A stretch of DNA of 64,000 nt from Olivibacter sp. SDN3. Lineage in GTDB: Bacteria; Bacteroidota; Bacteroidia; Sphingobacteriales; Sphingobacteriaceae. The notes below the pieces were generated by a model. That model had not been told where the DNA came from. It did no database searches and saw nothing but the letters and a program-made list of their open reading frames with translations. The translations under genes were made by a program, and so were the position numbers. The stretch spans positions 2,232,001-2,296,000 of the forward strand of contig NZ_CP060497.1 in the NCBI RefSeq assembly GCF_014334135.1, given 5' to 3'. Every line of letters begins with the position of its first letter. Position 1 is the first letter of the stretch. Shown here piece after piece: positions 35,030 through 44,748 of this stretch.

Positions 35030-35887
35030 ATGAAAGCGTTATATGAGGCAATATCACCGTTGGAATCAAATTCCTTTAATGTGTTTTTACAGCAAAAAAA
35101 AGAGTTTGATTACCCTTGGCATTATCATCCTGAATTTGAAATAACCTATATTTTGTCGAGTAGAGGAGTAAGATATGTAGGAAATAATTTTGATGATTTC
35201 TATGAAAACGATCTGGTAATGGTGGGGTCTAATTTGCCACATTGCTGGAAGAATACAGGAAAACAACCTAACCATGCCAGTGCCATTGTTATTCAATGGA
35301 GGGCTGATTTCCTAGGAGAGGACTGGTTTCAGGCAAAAGAGTTTGAGGCTATTGGGAAGTTAATAGCGCTTTCGGAGAAAGGAATAAGGTTCAGAGAAGA
35401 GATCGCCCTTCAATTAAGACCATTAATGCTTGAAATGATCGATCTTCCCCCCTTTAAGCGCTTAATAACATTGCTGGAAATTATGCACCGATTAGCAGAA
35501 ACAGCTTCTTATACTGTTTTATGTGAAGAAGGTTTTAAACATATACTCAACTATCGCGAAAATGAACGGGTAAATACCATCCTTCAATTTGTGAAAAATA
35601 ACTATGCAACGAAGATTACGCTTTTGGAAGTAGCGGCTCAGGTATGCATGACAGAAGAGGCCTTTTCGCGCTTTTTTAGTAAGATCATGAAGAAACCTTT
35701 CTTTTCTTTTCTTAATGAATATAGAATAAATGTAGCCTGTAAGCTGTTGATAGATACCGACCTACAGGTTGCTCAAATTTGTTATACCTCCGGTTATGAA
35801 AGCCTTCCTTTTTTTTATAGGCAGTTTAAGAAATTTAAAGGGTGTGCACCGCAAGTTTATCGTATACAGTATCGCAAAATCTGCTAA
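35030..35887 (+). CDS. AraC-family transcriptional regulator
   Basis: A 285-aa regulator. The N-terminal cupin-like sensing domain (FDYPWHYHPEFEITYILSS; LPHCWKNTG) carries the HxH..E pattern of sugar-sensing AraC proteins. The C-terminal two-HTH domain is complete: ITLLEVAAQVCMTEEAFSRF, then LQVAQICYTSGYESLPFFYR and the end FKKFKGCAPQVYR. It is divergent from the PhyH/GH172 genes and converges with the serine hydrolase gene, leaving 4 bp between stops. It likely controls one or both flanking operons in response to a sugar; the ligand is not known. Confidence 0.93.
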   Translation: MKALYEAISPLESNSFNVFLQQKKEFDYPWHYHPEFEITYILSSRGVRYVGNNFDDFYENDLVMVGSNLPHCWKNTGKQPNHASAIVIQWRADFLGEDWFQAKEFEAIGKLIALSEKGIRFREEIALQLRPLMLEMIDLPPFKRLITLLEIMHRLAETASYTVLCEEGFKHILNYRENERVNTILQFVKNNYATKITLLEVAAQVCMTEEAFSRFFSKIMKKPFFSFLNEYRINVACKLLIDTDLQVAQICYTSGYESLPFFYRQFKKFKGCAPQVYRIQYRKIC

Positions 35888-35891
35888 GCAT

Positions 35892-37130
35892 TTATTCATC
35901 GTCTTTTAGAAATGAACCATAAGCCATAGCCTTGAACACCGACTGTATTTCTTCCCAAGAACTGTTGGGGTGTTTTTGCGTATAAATCAGGCCAATCATT
36001 TCATTGTTGGGATCTACCCAATAATGCGTTCCAAAATAACCGCCACCGGCATATGTGCCTTCGTTCCACGGGCCTACCACACTTCCTTTTTTGGTAATTA
36101 CACTAAAGCCGAAACCTATACGGTCTGGACCACCGAGGAAAACGTCGGGAGCCTGATCGGAAGTCATCAAACGGACGCTATTCGGACTAAGGAGGCGAAA
36201 TTCTTTCTGTCTCCCTCCTTGAAGCAAGGCTTGTAAAAAGACGGCATAATCTGCAATAGTACTACACAGGCCCGCTCCGCCCGAATAATAGGTTCCCGTT
36301 GTTACCAATGGATAATGCTGATAGTTGTTTTTTTGGAGCATGGTTTCTGCTTGTTCATTTTCGGTGTATAACGTCACTAATCGCTCGTGTTTTTGCTTGG
36401 GTAAGTAAAAATGCGTGTCCTGCATCCCCAAAGGTTCAAATATCCGTTCACGGAAAAAATCGTCCAAAGACTTACCGGAGATGCATTCGATGAGGTAGCC
36501 TAAAACATCAATACTTAAACCGTAAGTAAAGGCTTCTCCTGGTTCGTGCAGGAGTGGAAACTGAGCCAATGCTTTCATTTTATCGCCGAGTACAATGCGG
36601 CGTTTTTCAAAACCCGCCGGGATGTCTGCCTTGGCATAAATCGCTTTAGCTTCTTCACTTCCGATACCTGCATACCCGATACCGGAAGTATGTGTGAGCA
36701 GATGTCTAATGGTAATTTCCTTTTTTGCGGGAACGGTAGTGTAACTGGTGTCTGGGGCATGATAGGATTTAAGTACCTCCATATGTTTAAATGCTGGAAT
36801 ATATTTAGCGATAGGGTCATCTAACAGTAGTTTACCTTCTTCATACAGCATCATGATGCCCGTGCAGGTAATCGCCTTGGTTTGGGATGCAATGCGAAAA
36901 ATATGATCGTGCTGTAAAGGAGTCTGTCGTTCTCTATCGCTGAAACCGATGCTGGCCTGATAAATAATTTTGCCTCTTTTCAGCACTAGTGCGTTTATCC
37001 CAGCAACTTGGTTGCTATCTACGTATTTTTGCAGGGCTTGCGTAATACGATGTGCTAACACTTCCTGCGCAAAAGAAGCTGGAGCAGCTACGAAATAAAT
37101 ACAGACGATAATTAAAATTCTTAGGTACAT
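35892..37130 (-). CDS. Secreted serine hydrolase of the class C beta-lactamase/esterase (EstB-like) family
   Basis: A 412-aa secreted protein with a signal peptide of about 21 residues (APASFAQ). The S-x-x-K motif is S82-Q-T-K85, and the Y-G-L-S motif is at Y203-S206. The HLLTHTSG segment (143-150) and GGGYFGTHYWVDP near the end are typical of EstB-type esterases; the Lys-Thr-Gly box is replaced by GTHYW. It is more likely an esterase than a beta-lactamase. It is the last gene of the susC-led minus-strand operon (6 bp after the preceding gene), which suggests removal of ester groups from the glycan in the periplasm. Confidence 0.85.
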   Translation of the reverse strand: MYLRILIIVCIYFVAAPASFAQEVLAHRITQALQKYVDSNQVAGINALVLKRGKIIYQASIGFSDRERQTPLQHDHIFRIASQTKAITCTGIMMLYEEGKLLLDDPIAKYIPAFKHMEVLKSYHAPDTSYTTVPAKKEITIRHLLTHTSGIGYAGIGSEEAKAIYAKADIPAGFEKRRIVLGDKMKALAQFPLLHEPGEAFTYGLSIDVLGYLIECISGKSLDDFFRERIFEPLGMQDTHFYLPKQKHERLVTLYTENEQAETMLQKNNYQHYPLVTTGTYYSGGAGLCSTIADYAVFLQALLQGGRQKEFRLLSPNSVRLMTSDQAPDVFLGGPDRIGFGFSVITKKGSVVGPWNEGTYAGGGYFGTHYWVDPNNEMIGLIYTQKHPNSSWEEIQSVFKAMAYGSFLKDDE

Positions 37131-37136
37131 ATTGGT

Positions 37137-38324
37137 TTAATATTTAACCCGTATAAAACGTGGTCTACAATGATTAGGATGTTGGTATAATTTATTTTCA
37201 AAATCAAAGGCGTTGACATTGTAGCTGATCAGTAGCTCTCCCGGTGTTGAAAGATGTGGATGTGCTTTGGCATTATACGTGTAAAAGTCAATGTCTTCAT
37301 AAATTTCGGGTGTTTCATAAACTTTCTTGAAAGGAAAGAATGGTCCAATAGGTGTTTTGGCAACCTGTATGGCAATTGAAGGCGAGTTGGTGTCTACCTG
37401 AAAAGCGGCGATAACACGACCATCTTCCATAAAACTTACACTCATCTCATTCGATATTCGGTCGGTGATCGCAGCGGATTCGTCAATTGATGAGTTCCAC
37501 GACTGACCATCCCAGTAGGTCCAGGCTTGGAAGTCTTCAAAAAGCTCTTCCTCTACTCTTGCTACCAGCAGCTCTTTATTCGTTCCACGGATGCCATAAA
37601 CATAAATATATCCATCGGGTTGAGGTGCTCCTGCACCTGTTGTGTTAGCCAAAACGTTGATGCCGAAAACTGATTTACCTTTTTTGCCGATGTGAAACAG
37701 CGGAGTATCCATTTGCCGCTGCTCGTTGAAGGGAGGTTGACTACCTTTGGGTATAGCGATGAGATTGACACCAACATCTTCGAAGGGGAATGCACCTTCA
37801 GGAAGATTTCTGATGCGGTAGGCGAAGATGTAAATGGTGCTGTCTAAGCGATGGTTGAAGAAACCATCGCCCAGCCAGTAATACTCATTTACCTGGGCTT
37901 CCGGAGTATGAGGTTCGAATACCGATCGGGCTTTTCCGTCGTCATCTTTTGCCCAGAAGAAATCCATTTTTTCTTTGTCAGGATCGCCACCGGTCAGATA
38001 AGCAATAGAGTTGTGTACCATCTCCCATCCTTGCTGTAAGGAATCGTCTTCAATGTCTCCGATAATCGTATCGCTAAACCAGAAGAGCGTTTTTGTTTGC
38101 TGGGCTTCACCTGGTCTTTCTACGCCGTTCAGGGGTACGCAGTAGATACCATCTGCGCCGATCCAACCTTTTTTGTTGAGGAGCAGATTACTCCACTCAG
38201 GCGACGATTCGGCTATTACTTGTGTTTTTGCTGCCTCTTGCTCGGTTGTCTGTTGGCATCCCGTACAAAAAACTATTAGATATAAAGTGCTGTACAGGTA
38301 TGCTTGGAATAACGTCTGTTTCAT
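37137..38324 (-). CDS. Surface lipoprotein of an uncharacterised propeller-like family, copy 2
   Basis: A 395-aa lipoprotein (lipobox FCTGCQQ, Cys at about 23). Recognisable blocks are GADGIYCVPLNG, FWFSDTIIGD, YYWLGDGFFNH, RQMDTPLFHIG, GAPQPDGYIYVYG, TDRISNEMS and GELLISYNVN, ending in RPRFIRVKY. Regular beta-strand blocks with conserved Asp/Glu suggest a beta-propeller like GH43 or GH32. Families such as DUF5005 or DUF4185 (GH183) come to mind, but which applies cannot be settled by eye. It is a tandem paralogue of the gene at 38333-39577. It is in the susC operon, so glycan hydrolysis or binding is likely. Confidence 0.65.
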   Translation of the reverse strand: MKQTLFQAYLYSTLYLIVFCTGCQQTTEQEAAKTQVIAESSPEWSNLLLNKKGWIGADGIYCVPLNGVERPGEAQQTKTLFWFSDTIIGDIEDDSLQQGWEMVHNSIAYLTGGDPDKEKMDFFWAKDDDGKARSVFEPHTPEAQVNEYYWLGDGFFNHRLDSTIYIFAYRIRNLPEGAFPFEDVGVNLIAIPKGSQPPFNEQRQMDTPLFHIGKKGKSVFGINVLANTTGAGAPQPDGYIYVYGIRGTNKELLVARVEEELFEDFQAWTYWDGQSWNSSIDESAAITDRISNEMSVSFMEDGRVIAAFQVDTNSPSIAIQVAKTPIGPFFPFKKVYETPEIYEDIDFYTYNAKAHPHLSTPGELLISYNVNAFDFENKLYQHPNHCRPRFIRVKY

Positions 38325-38332
38325 TGTCGAGT

Positions 38333-39577
38333 TTATTTGAACTTTACTTTAATAAATCGTGGGCGGTACAGATCTGGATGTGTTTTAATGTCGTTCCAGA
38401 AATCGAGGGAATTGACATTATAACTAATGAGTAGCTCGTTTTTCTTCGAAAGGTTATAATGTGTTTTGGCATTATATACGATGAAGTTTTTATTGATTTC
38501 GCTCTCTTTGCAGTCCCACAGCTCTTTGATAGGTCCAAATGGTCCTACGGGACTGAGGCCAATGCGTAACCCTACTTTTGACCCCATACCATCCGTCTGA
38601 AAAACGAGTGCATAGCGGCCGTCGGGAAGCGGCGTCAAGCTAAGCTCATTGGATGCTCTATCTGTAATATGGGCCACTTGATTCATATCGGTATTCCATT
38701 CCTGCCCATCCCAAAAGCGCCACGCATCAAAGTTTTCAAAATCTTTAGGTTTTACACGGGCTGCCATCACGTTCTTTTCCTTTCCACGTACGCCATATAC
38801 GTATACATAACCATCGGGCTGTGGCGCTCCTGCTTTTTCCGTGTTTACAAAAATACCCGCTCCAAACGATCCGTAGTCACTTTTTTCTTCTCCTACCTGT
38901 AGAAAAAACGGTGTATCCATTTGACGTTGATCCGTAAATGGAGGTGTACTGCCGTTGGGAATGGCGATCAGTGTATTACCAACCTCTTCAAATCCGAATA
39001 CGGCTGCACCGGTGTTTCGGATGCGATATCCAAAAATGTAGGTGGTATTGTCAAGCTCATGGTTGACGAAGCCGTCGCCCAGCCAATAGTACTCGCCCTT
39101 TTTCGTATTGGGGGTACTAGGTACAAAAATTGCATTTGGTTTTCCCTCTTGGTCTTTCGCCCAGTGGAATTGTATGTTTTCTTCTTTGGGTTCTGTCCCT
39201 TTTAAAGTGGCTACCGAGTTGTTGATCATTACATAACCCGGTTGTAGCTGACCATCTTTAATTTCTCCCAGCATGGTGTCGCTGAAGAGTAGAAGAGTTT
39301 CGGTATCCTTAGCAGATCCTGTGGTATCTACGCCATTCATGGGGATGGCAAAAATACCATCTGCACCGAACCATCCGTTGTTCCGTTTGAATAGATTGGT
39401 CCACTCCTGCGCCTCTTCCACGGTAAATTGAAGATTAACGGTATCTGTTAATAAGGCCTCCTCATCTGCTGAGTTAGGGTTTTGTTGTTGCTGGCAACTT
39501 ATGGTCAGGAATACCAAAGAAAGGAAGAATAAAAAGCTTTTTGTTCGATTTTTAGTGTGTATGGGTTGCTGGTTCAT
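38333..39577 (-). CDS. Surface lipoprotein of an uncharacterised propeller-like family, copy 1
   Basis: A 414-aa lipoprotein (lipobox LTISCQQ, Cys at about 28). It shares the same blocks with its neighbour: GADGIFAIPMNG, LLFSDTMLGE, YYWLGDGFVNH, RQMDTPFFLQ, GAPQPDGYVYVYG, TDRASNELS and ELLISYNVN, ending RPRFIKVKFK. Roughly half of the residues match between the copies. The acidic positions in FSDT, WLGDG, QMDTP and SNE are kept in both, so both are probably functional. The ribosome would pass to the next copy across only 8 bp. It is the first gene after susD, a place often held by a surface endo-acting enzyme. Confidence 0.65.
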   Translation of the reverse strand: MNQQPIHTKNRTKSFLFFLSLVFLTISCQQQQNPNSADEEALLTDTVNLQFTVEEAQEWTNLFKRNNGWFGADGIFAIPMNGVDTTGSAKDTETLLLFSDTMLGEIKDGQLQPGYVMINNSVATLKGTEPKEENIQFHWAKDQEGKPNAIFVPSTPNTKKGEYYWLGDGFVNHELDNTTYIFGYRIRNTGAAVFGFEEVGNTLIAIPNGSTPPFTDQRQMDTPFFLQVGEEKSDYGSFGAGIFVNTEKAGAPQPDGYVYVYGVRGKEKNVMAARVKPKDFENFDAWRFWDGQEWNTDMNQVAHITDRASNELSLTPLPDGRYALVFQTDGMGSKVGLRIGLSPVGPFGPIKELWDCKESEINKNFIVYNAKTHYNLSKKNELLISYNVNSLDFWNDIKTHPDLYRPRFIKVKFK

Positions 39578-39671
39578 AATGTATTCTTTTAAGGTCTATA
39601 ATGTTTCGGGTAATTTAAGTTTTATAAATCTTGGATGAAAGAACTTTGGGTTCGAAATGCTCATATTAAAG

Positions 39672-41174
39672 TCAATAACCGTTAGCAGGCAGATGCTCAT
39701 TCAGATCACGTTCTTCTAGTGGTATAGGAAAGAGGTAGTTTCTGGCAGCTGGTGTTACGCCAGGTTTTGCTATGGGTACGGCGGTTTCTAATGTTCCTGT
39801 ACGCACCAAATCAAACCAACGGTGTCCTTCTGCTACAAATTCCATTCGACGTTCTTGAAGTATAGCTTGTCGGATAGCGTCACGTCCCAGATTGGTGTAG
39901 TCTGGTAGTGTGTTTTGGTAAGTTGATCCATCAAAACGGGCTCTTCTACGAATTATGTTCAGGTAAGTGAGCGCAGCTTCCGTCTGATTGAGCTCATTGG
40001 CCGCTTCTGCATAGGTTAACAGTACATCGGCATAGCGTATTACCGGAAAGTCTGCTTCAGTACCTCCAGCATTGGGTTCGGCAAGGCTATCCCAATATTT
40101 TCTGATATATGGCATGATAGAGGTTGTAGATCCATCCTGATTATTGATTTCCGTTATAAATGTCACTGCTCGTCTTCTATCATTCGGTTCAAAAACATCG
40201 TATAGCTGTTGCGTGGGATATTGCCAGCCTTGTGCATTAACTCCAGGGATCATTCCAGTAAGTTCTCGGGGAAGGAGGCGGATGTTCTGTTGTCCATCCT
40301 CCCAGAAAATAATAGCTCCACCAGCAAATCCAAAACCGACGGAAAAAACAGCCTCTTTGCCTCCACGGTTGCCGATGCTGAATGCTTGGGCGTAATCATC
40401 CCACAAACCATATTCATGCCTCGGCTCATTGATAATTTCAAGGGCTTTGGCCGCCGCTTGTTCCCAGTTCGCTAACGTGAGGTATACTTTGGCTAATAAG
40501 GCTTTTGCTGCACCAGTGGTTGCCCTGCCTCTGCCGTTACCCGCTGGGTAGCTAAAGGGGAGCGCTTCGGCTTCCTCGAGGTCTGCTATAATCTGTTGAT
40601 AGATAATTTCTACAGCTGCTACCTCAGGAACGAGAGGCTCTTCTTCCTGTAGAACAAGGGGTATACTACCAAACATACGCACCATGTTGAAATACAGTAA
40701 AGCACGTAAAAACCGAGCTTCTCCTATCAGTCGGGTACGTAGAGTGCCATCCATGTCAATTGCCGGAATGCGCTCAATGGCAATGTTAGCAACGGTTATC
40801 GCTTTGTAATGGATACGCCATATCTCCAGTAACGCACTATTCTGGGAGGCATACGTGAAGTTTGCCAATTGATCGAGCGCTGGAGCTCCGGGTTGTTGGT
40901 TATGGAGCTCATCGGAAGCTAAACCGGCTGCAACCCAAAAGGAGCTATGATAAACCCCAGCAAAGGAGCCTTCATTGATAGCATTTAAGTAGGCATAAAT
41001 CGAATTAACTGCAGAAATAGCGTCGTCTGCAGTAGTATAGAAGTTAGCCGTGGAGACAAAATTTTTGGGATCTTCCTCCAGAAATTTTTTACAACCGGAA
41101 TATAGCAAGCCAAATGCCAGGATTAAGCCTGTTTTATAAAGATTTTTCAGCGTATTCATAGCGTGTAATTGCAT
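39672..41174 (-). CDS. SusD/RagB-family nutrient-binding lipoprotein
   Basis: A 500-aa surface lipoprotein. The lipobox is LLYSGCKK (Cys at about 28). The fold is marked by FLRALLYFNMVRMFGSIPLV, a TPR-like AAKALLAKVYLTLANWEQAA, and the C-terminal ERRMEFVAEGHRWFDLVRTG and LFPIPLEERDLNEH. ATG 41159 (MNTLKNLYK) would give a cleaner signal sequence than ATG 41174; both are in frame. It lies 5 bp after the susC stop, so the pair is co-transcribed, and it caps the SusC barrel for glycan capture. Paralogous to, but clearly different from, the other two SusD proteins of the window. Confidence 0.95.
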   Translation of the reverse strand: MQLHAMNTLKNLYKTGLILAFGLLYSGCKKFLEEDPKNFVSTANFYTTADDAISAVNSIYAYLNAINEGSFAGVYHSSFWVAAGLASDELHNQQPGAPALDQLANFTYASQNSALLEIWRIHYKAITVANIAIERIPAIDMDGTLRTRLIGEARFLRALLYFNMVRMFGSIPLVLQEEEPLVPEVAAVEIIYQQIIADLEEAEALPFSYPAGNGRGRATTGAAKALLAKVYLTLANWEQAAAKALEIINEPRHEYGLWDDYAQAFSIGNRGGKEAVFSVGFGFAGGAIIFWEDGQQNIRLLPRELTGMIPGVNAQGWQYPTQQLYDVFEPNDRRRAVTFITEINNQDGSTTSIMPYIRKYWDSLAEPNAGGTEADFPVIRYADVLLTYAEAANELNQTEAALTYLNIIRRRARFDGSTYQNTLPDYTNLGRDAIRQAILQERRMEFVAEGHRWFDLVRTGTLETAVPIAKPGVTPAARNYLFPIPLEERDLNEHLPANGY

Positions 41175-41179
41175 TATTA

Positions 41180-44100
41180 TTAAAAACCAATATTTAATCC
41201 GAAAAGCAAGGTTTTGGCCATGGGGTAACTGCCGTAATCAGCCCCAATGAAGGTGGTGCTTTGGCCATAGAAATTCACCTCTGGGTCGTAGCCTTTATAC
41301 TTCGTCCAAGTAAAAAGGTTAGTTCCACTTACATATACGCGCAAGCTTTTCATTCGAAGATTTCGAAGCAGATTTTCGGGTAGCGTATACCCCAGCACGA
41401 TGTTTCGCAGACGGATATAGGAAGCATCTTCAACAATGGTCGATGAGAAGGTGTTGACGTCAAGACTGCCGCTTGCTAAAGCCCTTGGGTATAGGTTACT
41501 AGGGTTGTCCGGTGTCCATCGGTTGAGTGCCGCCTCGGCTAGCGCGTTTTGTTCGCCATTGAAGTTTTGCAGTTCGAAGGAATTGAAGTTAGCCAACTGG
41601 TTACCTTGGGAACCCTGAAAGAAAAAGCTGAAATCAATGTTTTTATAAGTAAAAGAATTGTTGATACCCCAGGTGAAATCTGCTTGAGCATTTCCGATGA
41701 GTGTACGGTCATTCTCGTCAATTACGCCGTCATCATTGATGTCGCGGTACCTACGATCGCCCGCCCTGGCTCGAGAGGCAGGATTGGGGGAAGAGGCCTC
41801 TTGCCCTCTCAATACGGCGCTACTGGCGGCCTCTTCATCTGTCTGGAATATACCGTCGAAAATATATCCGTAGAAGGAACCAATGGGTTCACCTACCCGT
41901 AAAATACTCCAACCGGGGGCAAAGCCTCCCTGTAAAATATCATCATCGCTGTTGAGCCTGGTAACCTGATTTCTATTGACAGAAAAATTGATCGCAGTAT
42001 TCCAGTTTAGTTTTCCGGTGGTGTTTACCGTCCGAATGTCTAAGTCGAAGCCTTTATTCTCCACGTTTCCAATGTTGAGAATCGATGTAATAAAACCGCT
42101 GGTAGACGGGATGGGGGTAGAGAGCAGTAGGTCGGTGGTTTTTTTATGGTAGTAGTCGGCCGTAATGGTGACTCTGCTCTGAAAAAGAGAGGCGTCTAAG
42201 CCAATATCTAGCTGTTGGGTACTTTCCCATTTTAACCGGTTGTTTGCATAGTTGAGCGGTTCTTTACCTTTATAAACTTCACTGCCTTGAGAACTGTTGA
42301 AGACACCCTCGCCAAAAGGGCCTACCAAGGGAATGGATTGATAAGGTGCGATCGCCTGGTTTCCGATCAATCCATAACTTGTTCTTACCTTAAGGTCGTT
42401 GAATACATTTACATTTTGCATGAAGGTTTCATCGGAGAGTCGCCAGGCGAATGCTCCTGAAGGAAAGAAACCATATTTATTTTCACTTCCAAATTTTGAA
42501 GAGCCGTCCATCCTGCCACTGAGCGTGAAAAGATATTTGTCATCCAGTGTATAGTTGATGCGGCTAAGGTAAGATACCATGCTCCAGGAGGATTCTCCAT
42601 TGGCCGGCGGTTGATGATTAAGTCCTGATCGGATATCGTGATAACCAGTGCGGTTATCAGAAAAACCAAAAGAGAGCATGTTGCTGTTTTCTTGAAAAAA
42701 CTTTTGTATCATATTACCCGCTACAATGTTTAGCTGATGTTTAGTGTTGATGGTTTTATTATAAGTGATCGTATTTTCGTTGAGCCAGGTTAATGCTTGA
42801 CTATTACCAATCCCTACTTCACCCTCACTGCTATGTGCCCGTTTTAGGAAGTTAGGCACAAAGGAATTCTCTTTGGTAAAATATTGGTCGATACCAAAGC
42901 TAGTTTTAAATTCCAGCCCTTCAATGATTTTAAAATTCGCAAAAGCATTTCCCAATATTCTGGAGCTTTGGCTGACGGTTTCCATCTCGCGGTCGGCCAC
43001 CGGATTGCTTAACCCCCTGCCTCTGTCGTCTTCAAAGGTGTAACCCCCAGGGCCATTGGGATCATAAATTGGTTGTACCGGATTAAAAAGGAGGGCAGAG
43101 GTTGTGATGCCGGGCAATAAAGTGCCTAAGTTGGTCAATACACCGCTGGTTGCTAATCGGCTATAGGTAAAGTTGGTCCCTACAGCAAGTCTTTCCGTTA
43201 ACTGTCGGTTTAGATTGGCCCGGAAAGAATAGCGGTCATAGTCAGAGTTTGCAATAATTCCCTTTTGCGAGAAGTAACCTCCGGAGAGCGCATACTGTGT
43301 TTTGGCATCGCCACCGGAAAGCGACGCCTGATAGGTAGCCATTGGCGCATCTCTTAGAATCTCATCTTGCCAATTGGTGCCTTCTCCTAGATTCTGAGGG
43401 TTTACATACACAGGAGTGGCATTTGCGTTGAGCTGGGCTTCATTTACCAGGTCTGCAAACTGGGCAGCATTGAGCACTTCCACTTTATTGGATATACGTT
43501 GCATACCGTAGTAACTTTCGAAGTTAATGGCAGAAGTACCCTCTTTCCCTTTTTTTGTAGTAATCAATATCACTCCATTGGCGCCTCTCGAGCCATAAAT
43601 GGCAGAGGCTGACGCATCTTTTAGAATTTCGATTGATTCGATATCATTAGGATTAATTGCCGATAAAGGATTGATGCTGGGGCTTCTATTGGTGCCCGCT
43701 CCAATACCTTCGCTATTGACCAACATACCGTCTATCACATACAGAGGCTCGTTACCTGCATTGATGGAACTGGTTCCCCGAATACGGATAGAAGTTTGTC
43801 CACCCGGTTGCCCCGAAACCTGCGTAACTTGTACCCCAGCAGCGCGCCCCTGCAATGCCTGGTCGATGGAGGTGGCAGGGATTGCCTGGAGTTCTTCAGC
43901 TTTAACAGAAGAGACAGACCCGGTAAGGTCACTCTTTTTAGCGGTACCATATCCTATAACCACAATTTCGGAAAGCTCTTCCGATTGAGCGGCCTGCATC
44001 ACGATCGAAATCGTGGTCTGGTCAGCTACGTCAATCTCTTGGCTATTAAAACCAATGGAAGTGAAAACCAATGTAACGTCGTCCTTAGGCAGATTAATGG

Positions 44101-44335
44101 TGTAATATCCGTTGTCGTTCGAGGTGGCTCCCCTGGCCGTGCCCTTAACTTTAATAGTAACCCCCGGCAGAGGAGTTCCATTGTTCGCTGTTATCCTGCC
44201 GCTAATTATTCTTTCCTGCTGTAATATACCGCTGAACGAAGAAACGGAGTGTCGGGGAAGCGCTATTGCATAACTGCTGCCTAGTAGCAAGTAGCAGCTA
44301 AAAAACAGCCATTTCATTTGTTGATTTTTTCTCAT
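41180..44335 (-). CDS. SusC/RagA-family TonB-dependent outer-membrane transporter
   Basis: A 1051-aa outer-membrane protein. A signal sequence (about 1-26) is followed by a short Ser-rich stretch, then the carboxypeptidase-regulatory-like domain (about 43-125, ISGRITANNGTPLPGVTIKV). The plug starts at IVVIGYGTAKKSDLTGSV (about 124-141) and has the signature LKDASASAIYGSRGANGV. The barrel follows and ends in Phe (GLNIGF). There is no STN domain. It heads an operon of five genes (susC, susD, two paralogous lipoproteins, serine hydrolase) with gaps of 5, 94, 8 and 6 bp. Confidence 0.95.
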   Translation of the reverse strand: MRKNQQMKWLFFSCYLLLGSSYAIALPRHSVSSFSGILQQERIISGRITANNGTPLPGVTIKVKGTARGATSNDNGYYTINLPKDDVTLVFTSIGFNSQEIDVADQTTISIVMQAAQSEELSEIVVIGYGTAKKSDLTGSVSSVKAEELQAIPATSIDQALQGRAAGVQVTQVSGQPGGQTSIRIRGTSSINAGNEPLYVIDGMLVNSEGIGAGTNRSPSINPLSAINPNDIESIEILKDASASAIYGSRGANGVILITTKKGKEGTSAINFESYYGMQRISNKVEVLNAAQFADLVNEAQLNANATPVYVNPQNLGEGTNWQDEILRDAPMATYQASLSGGDAKTQYALSGGYFSQKGIIANSDYDRYSFRANLNRQLTERLAVGTNFTYSRLATSGVLTNLGTLLPGITTSALLFNPVQPIYDPNGPGGYTFEDDRGRGLSNPVADREMETVSQSSRILGNAFANFKIIEGLEFKTSFGIDQYFTKENSFVPNFLKRAHSSEGEVGIGNSQALTWLNENTITYNKTINTKHQLNIVAGNMIQKFFQENSNMLSFGFSDNRTGYHDIRSGLNHQPPANGESSWSMVSYLSRINYTLDDKYLFTLSGRMDGSSKFGSENKYGFFPSGAFAWRLSDETFMQNVNVFNDLKVRTSYGLIGNQAIAPYQSIPLVGPFGEGVFNSSQGSEVYKGKEPLNYANNRLKWESTQQLDIGLDASLFQSRVTITADYYHKKTTDLLLSTPIPSTSGFITSILNIGNVENKGFDLDIRTVNTTGKLNWNTAINFSVNRNQVTRLNSDDDILQGGFAPGWSILRVGEPIGSFYGYIFDGIFQTDEEAASSAVLRGQEASSPNPASRARAGDRRYRDINDDGVIDENDRTLIGNAQADFTWGINNSFTYKNIDFSFFFQGSQGNQLANFNSFELQNFNGEQNALAEAALNRWTPDNPSNLYPRALASGSLDVNTFSSTIVEDASYIRLRNIVLGYTLPENLLRNLRMKSLRVYVSGTNLFTWTKYKGYDPEVNFYGQSTTFIGADYGSYPMAKTLLFGLNIGF

Positions 44336-44748
44336 GTATTTTATTTTAAAAGGTCGTCAATTGGAGCAAAAAAGCATCACCGAACTCCTTGTGGCCGGAG
44401 GAGAGTCAACGGGCTGATGACGCCTTTGCATATAAAATGTATATGATCTAAGCTGCTATTTAAGCCAGTAATGTTTTTTACTTACATGATGTTATAATTG
44501 ATATTTCAAAGCTACCGTACGCTTTTTTAGCAGTGTTTGCCTTTTTTGATAAATTATTAACTTATTTTGTGTGGCTTTAGGGAGAAGTTCCTACAGCATA
44601 GATTACGTTATTTCCGCTATATAAACAGATTCAAACGGTAGAGGAGAAAACAAAAATGAATTTACCTGTTTTGTCACCAATGAATAGATGATCCCGATAG
44701 AATTTAAGTTTCGTTTAGGATTTTTCTGATTGTAAAAAAAAATAAAAA
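44336..44748. other. Divergent promoter region of the susC-led operon and the GH43 gene
   Basis: A 413-bp gap without a gene. On the minus strand, TAGCTTTG (44514-44507) matches the TAnnTTTG -7 box and would give a leader of about 165 nt for susC; no good -33 lies at the usual distance. Nothing comparable was found just before the GH43 ATG, where the sequence is A-rich (GTAAAAAAAAATAAAAA). No repeat or clear hairpin was seen. Confidence 0.4.

Noticed and set aside
37137-39577. Firm assignment of the twin lipoproteins to GH183 endo-D-arabinanases
   Set aside because: The general propeller pattern and neighbours fit, but the diagnostic family signature cannot be verified by eye. Left as a hypothesis.
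43599-44224. Two open frames of 129 and 142 codons on the + strand opposite the second susC gene
   Set aside because: They are antisense to the conserved plug and regulatory-like domains of SusC, where codon bias leaves opposite frames open.
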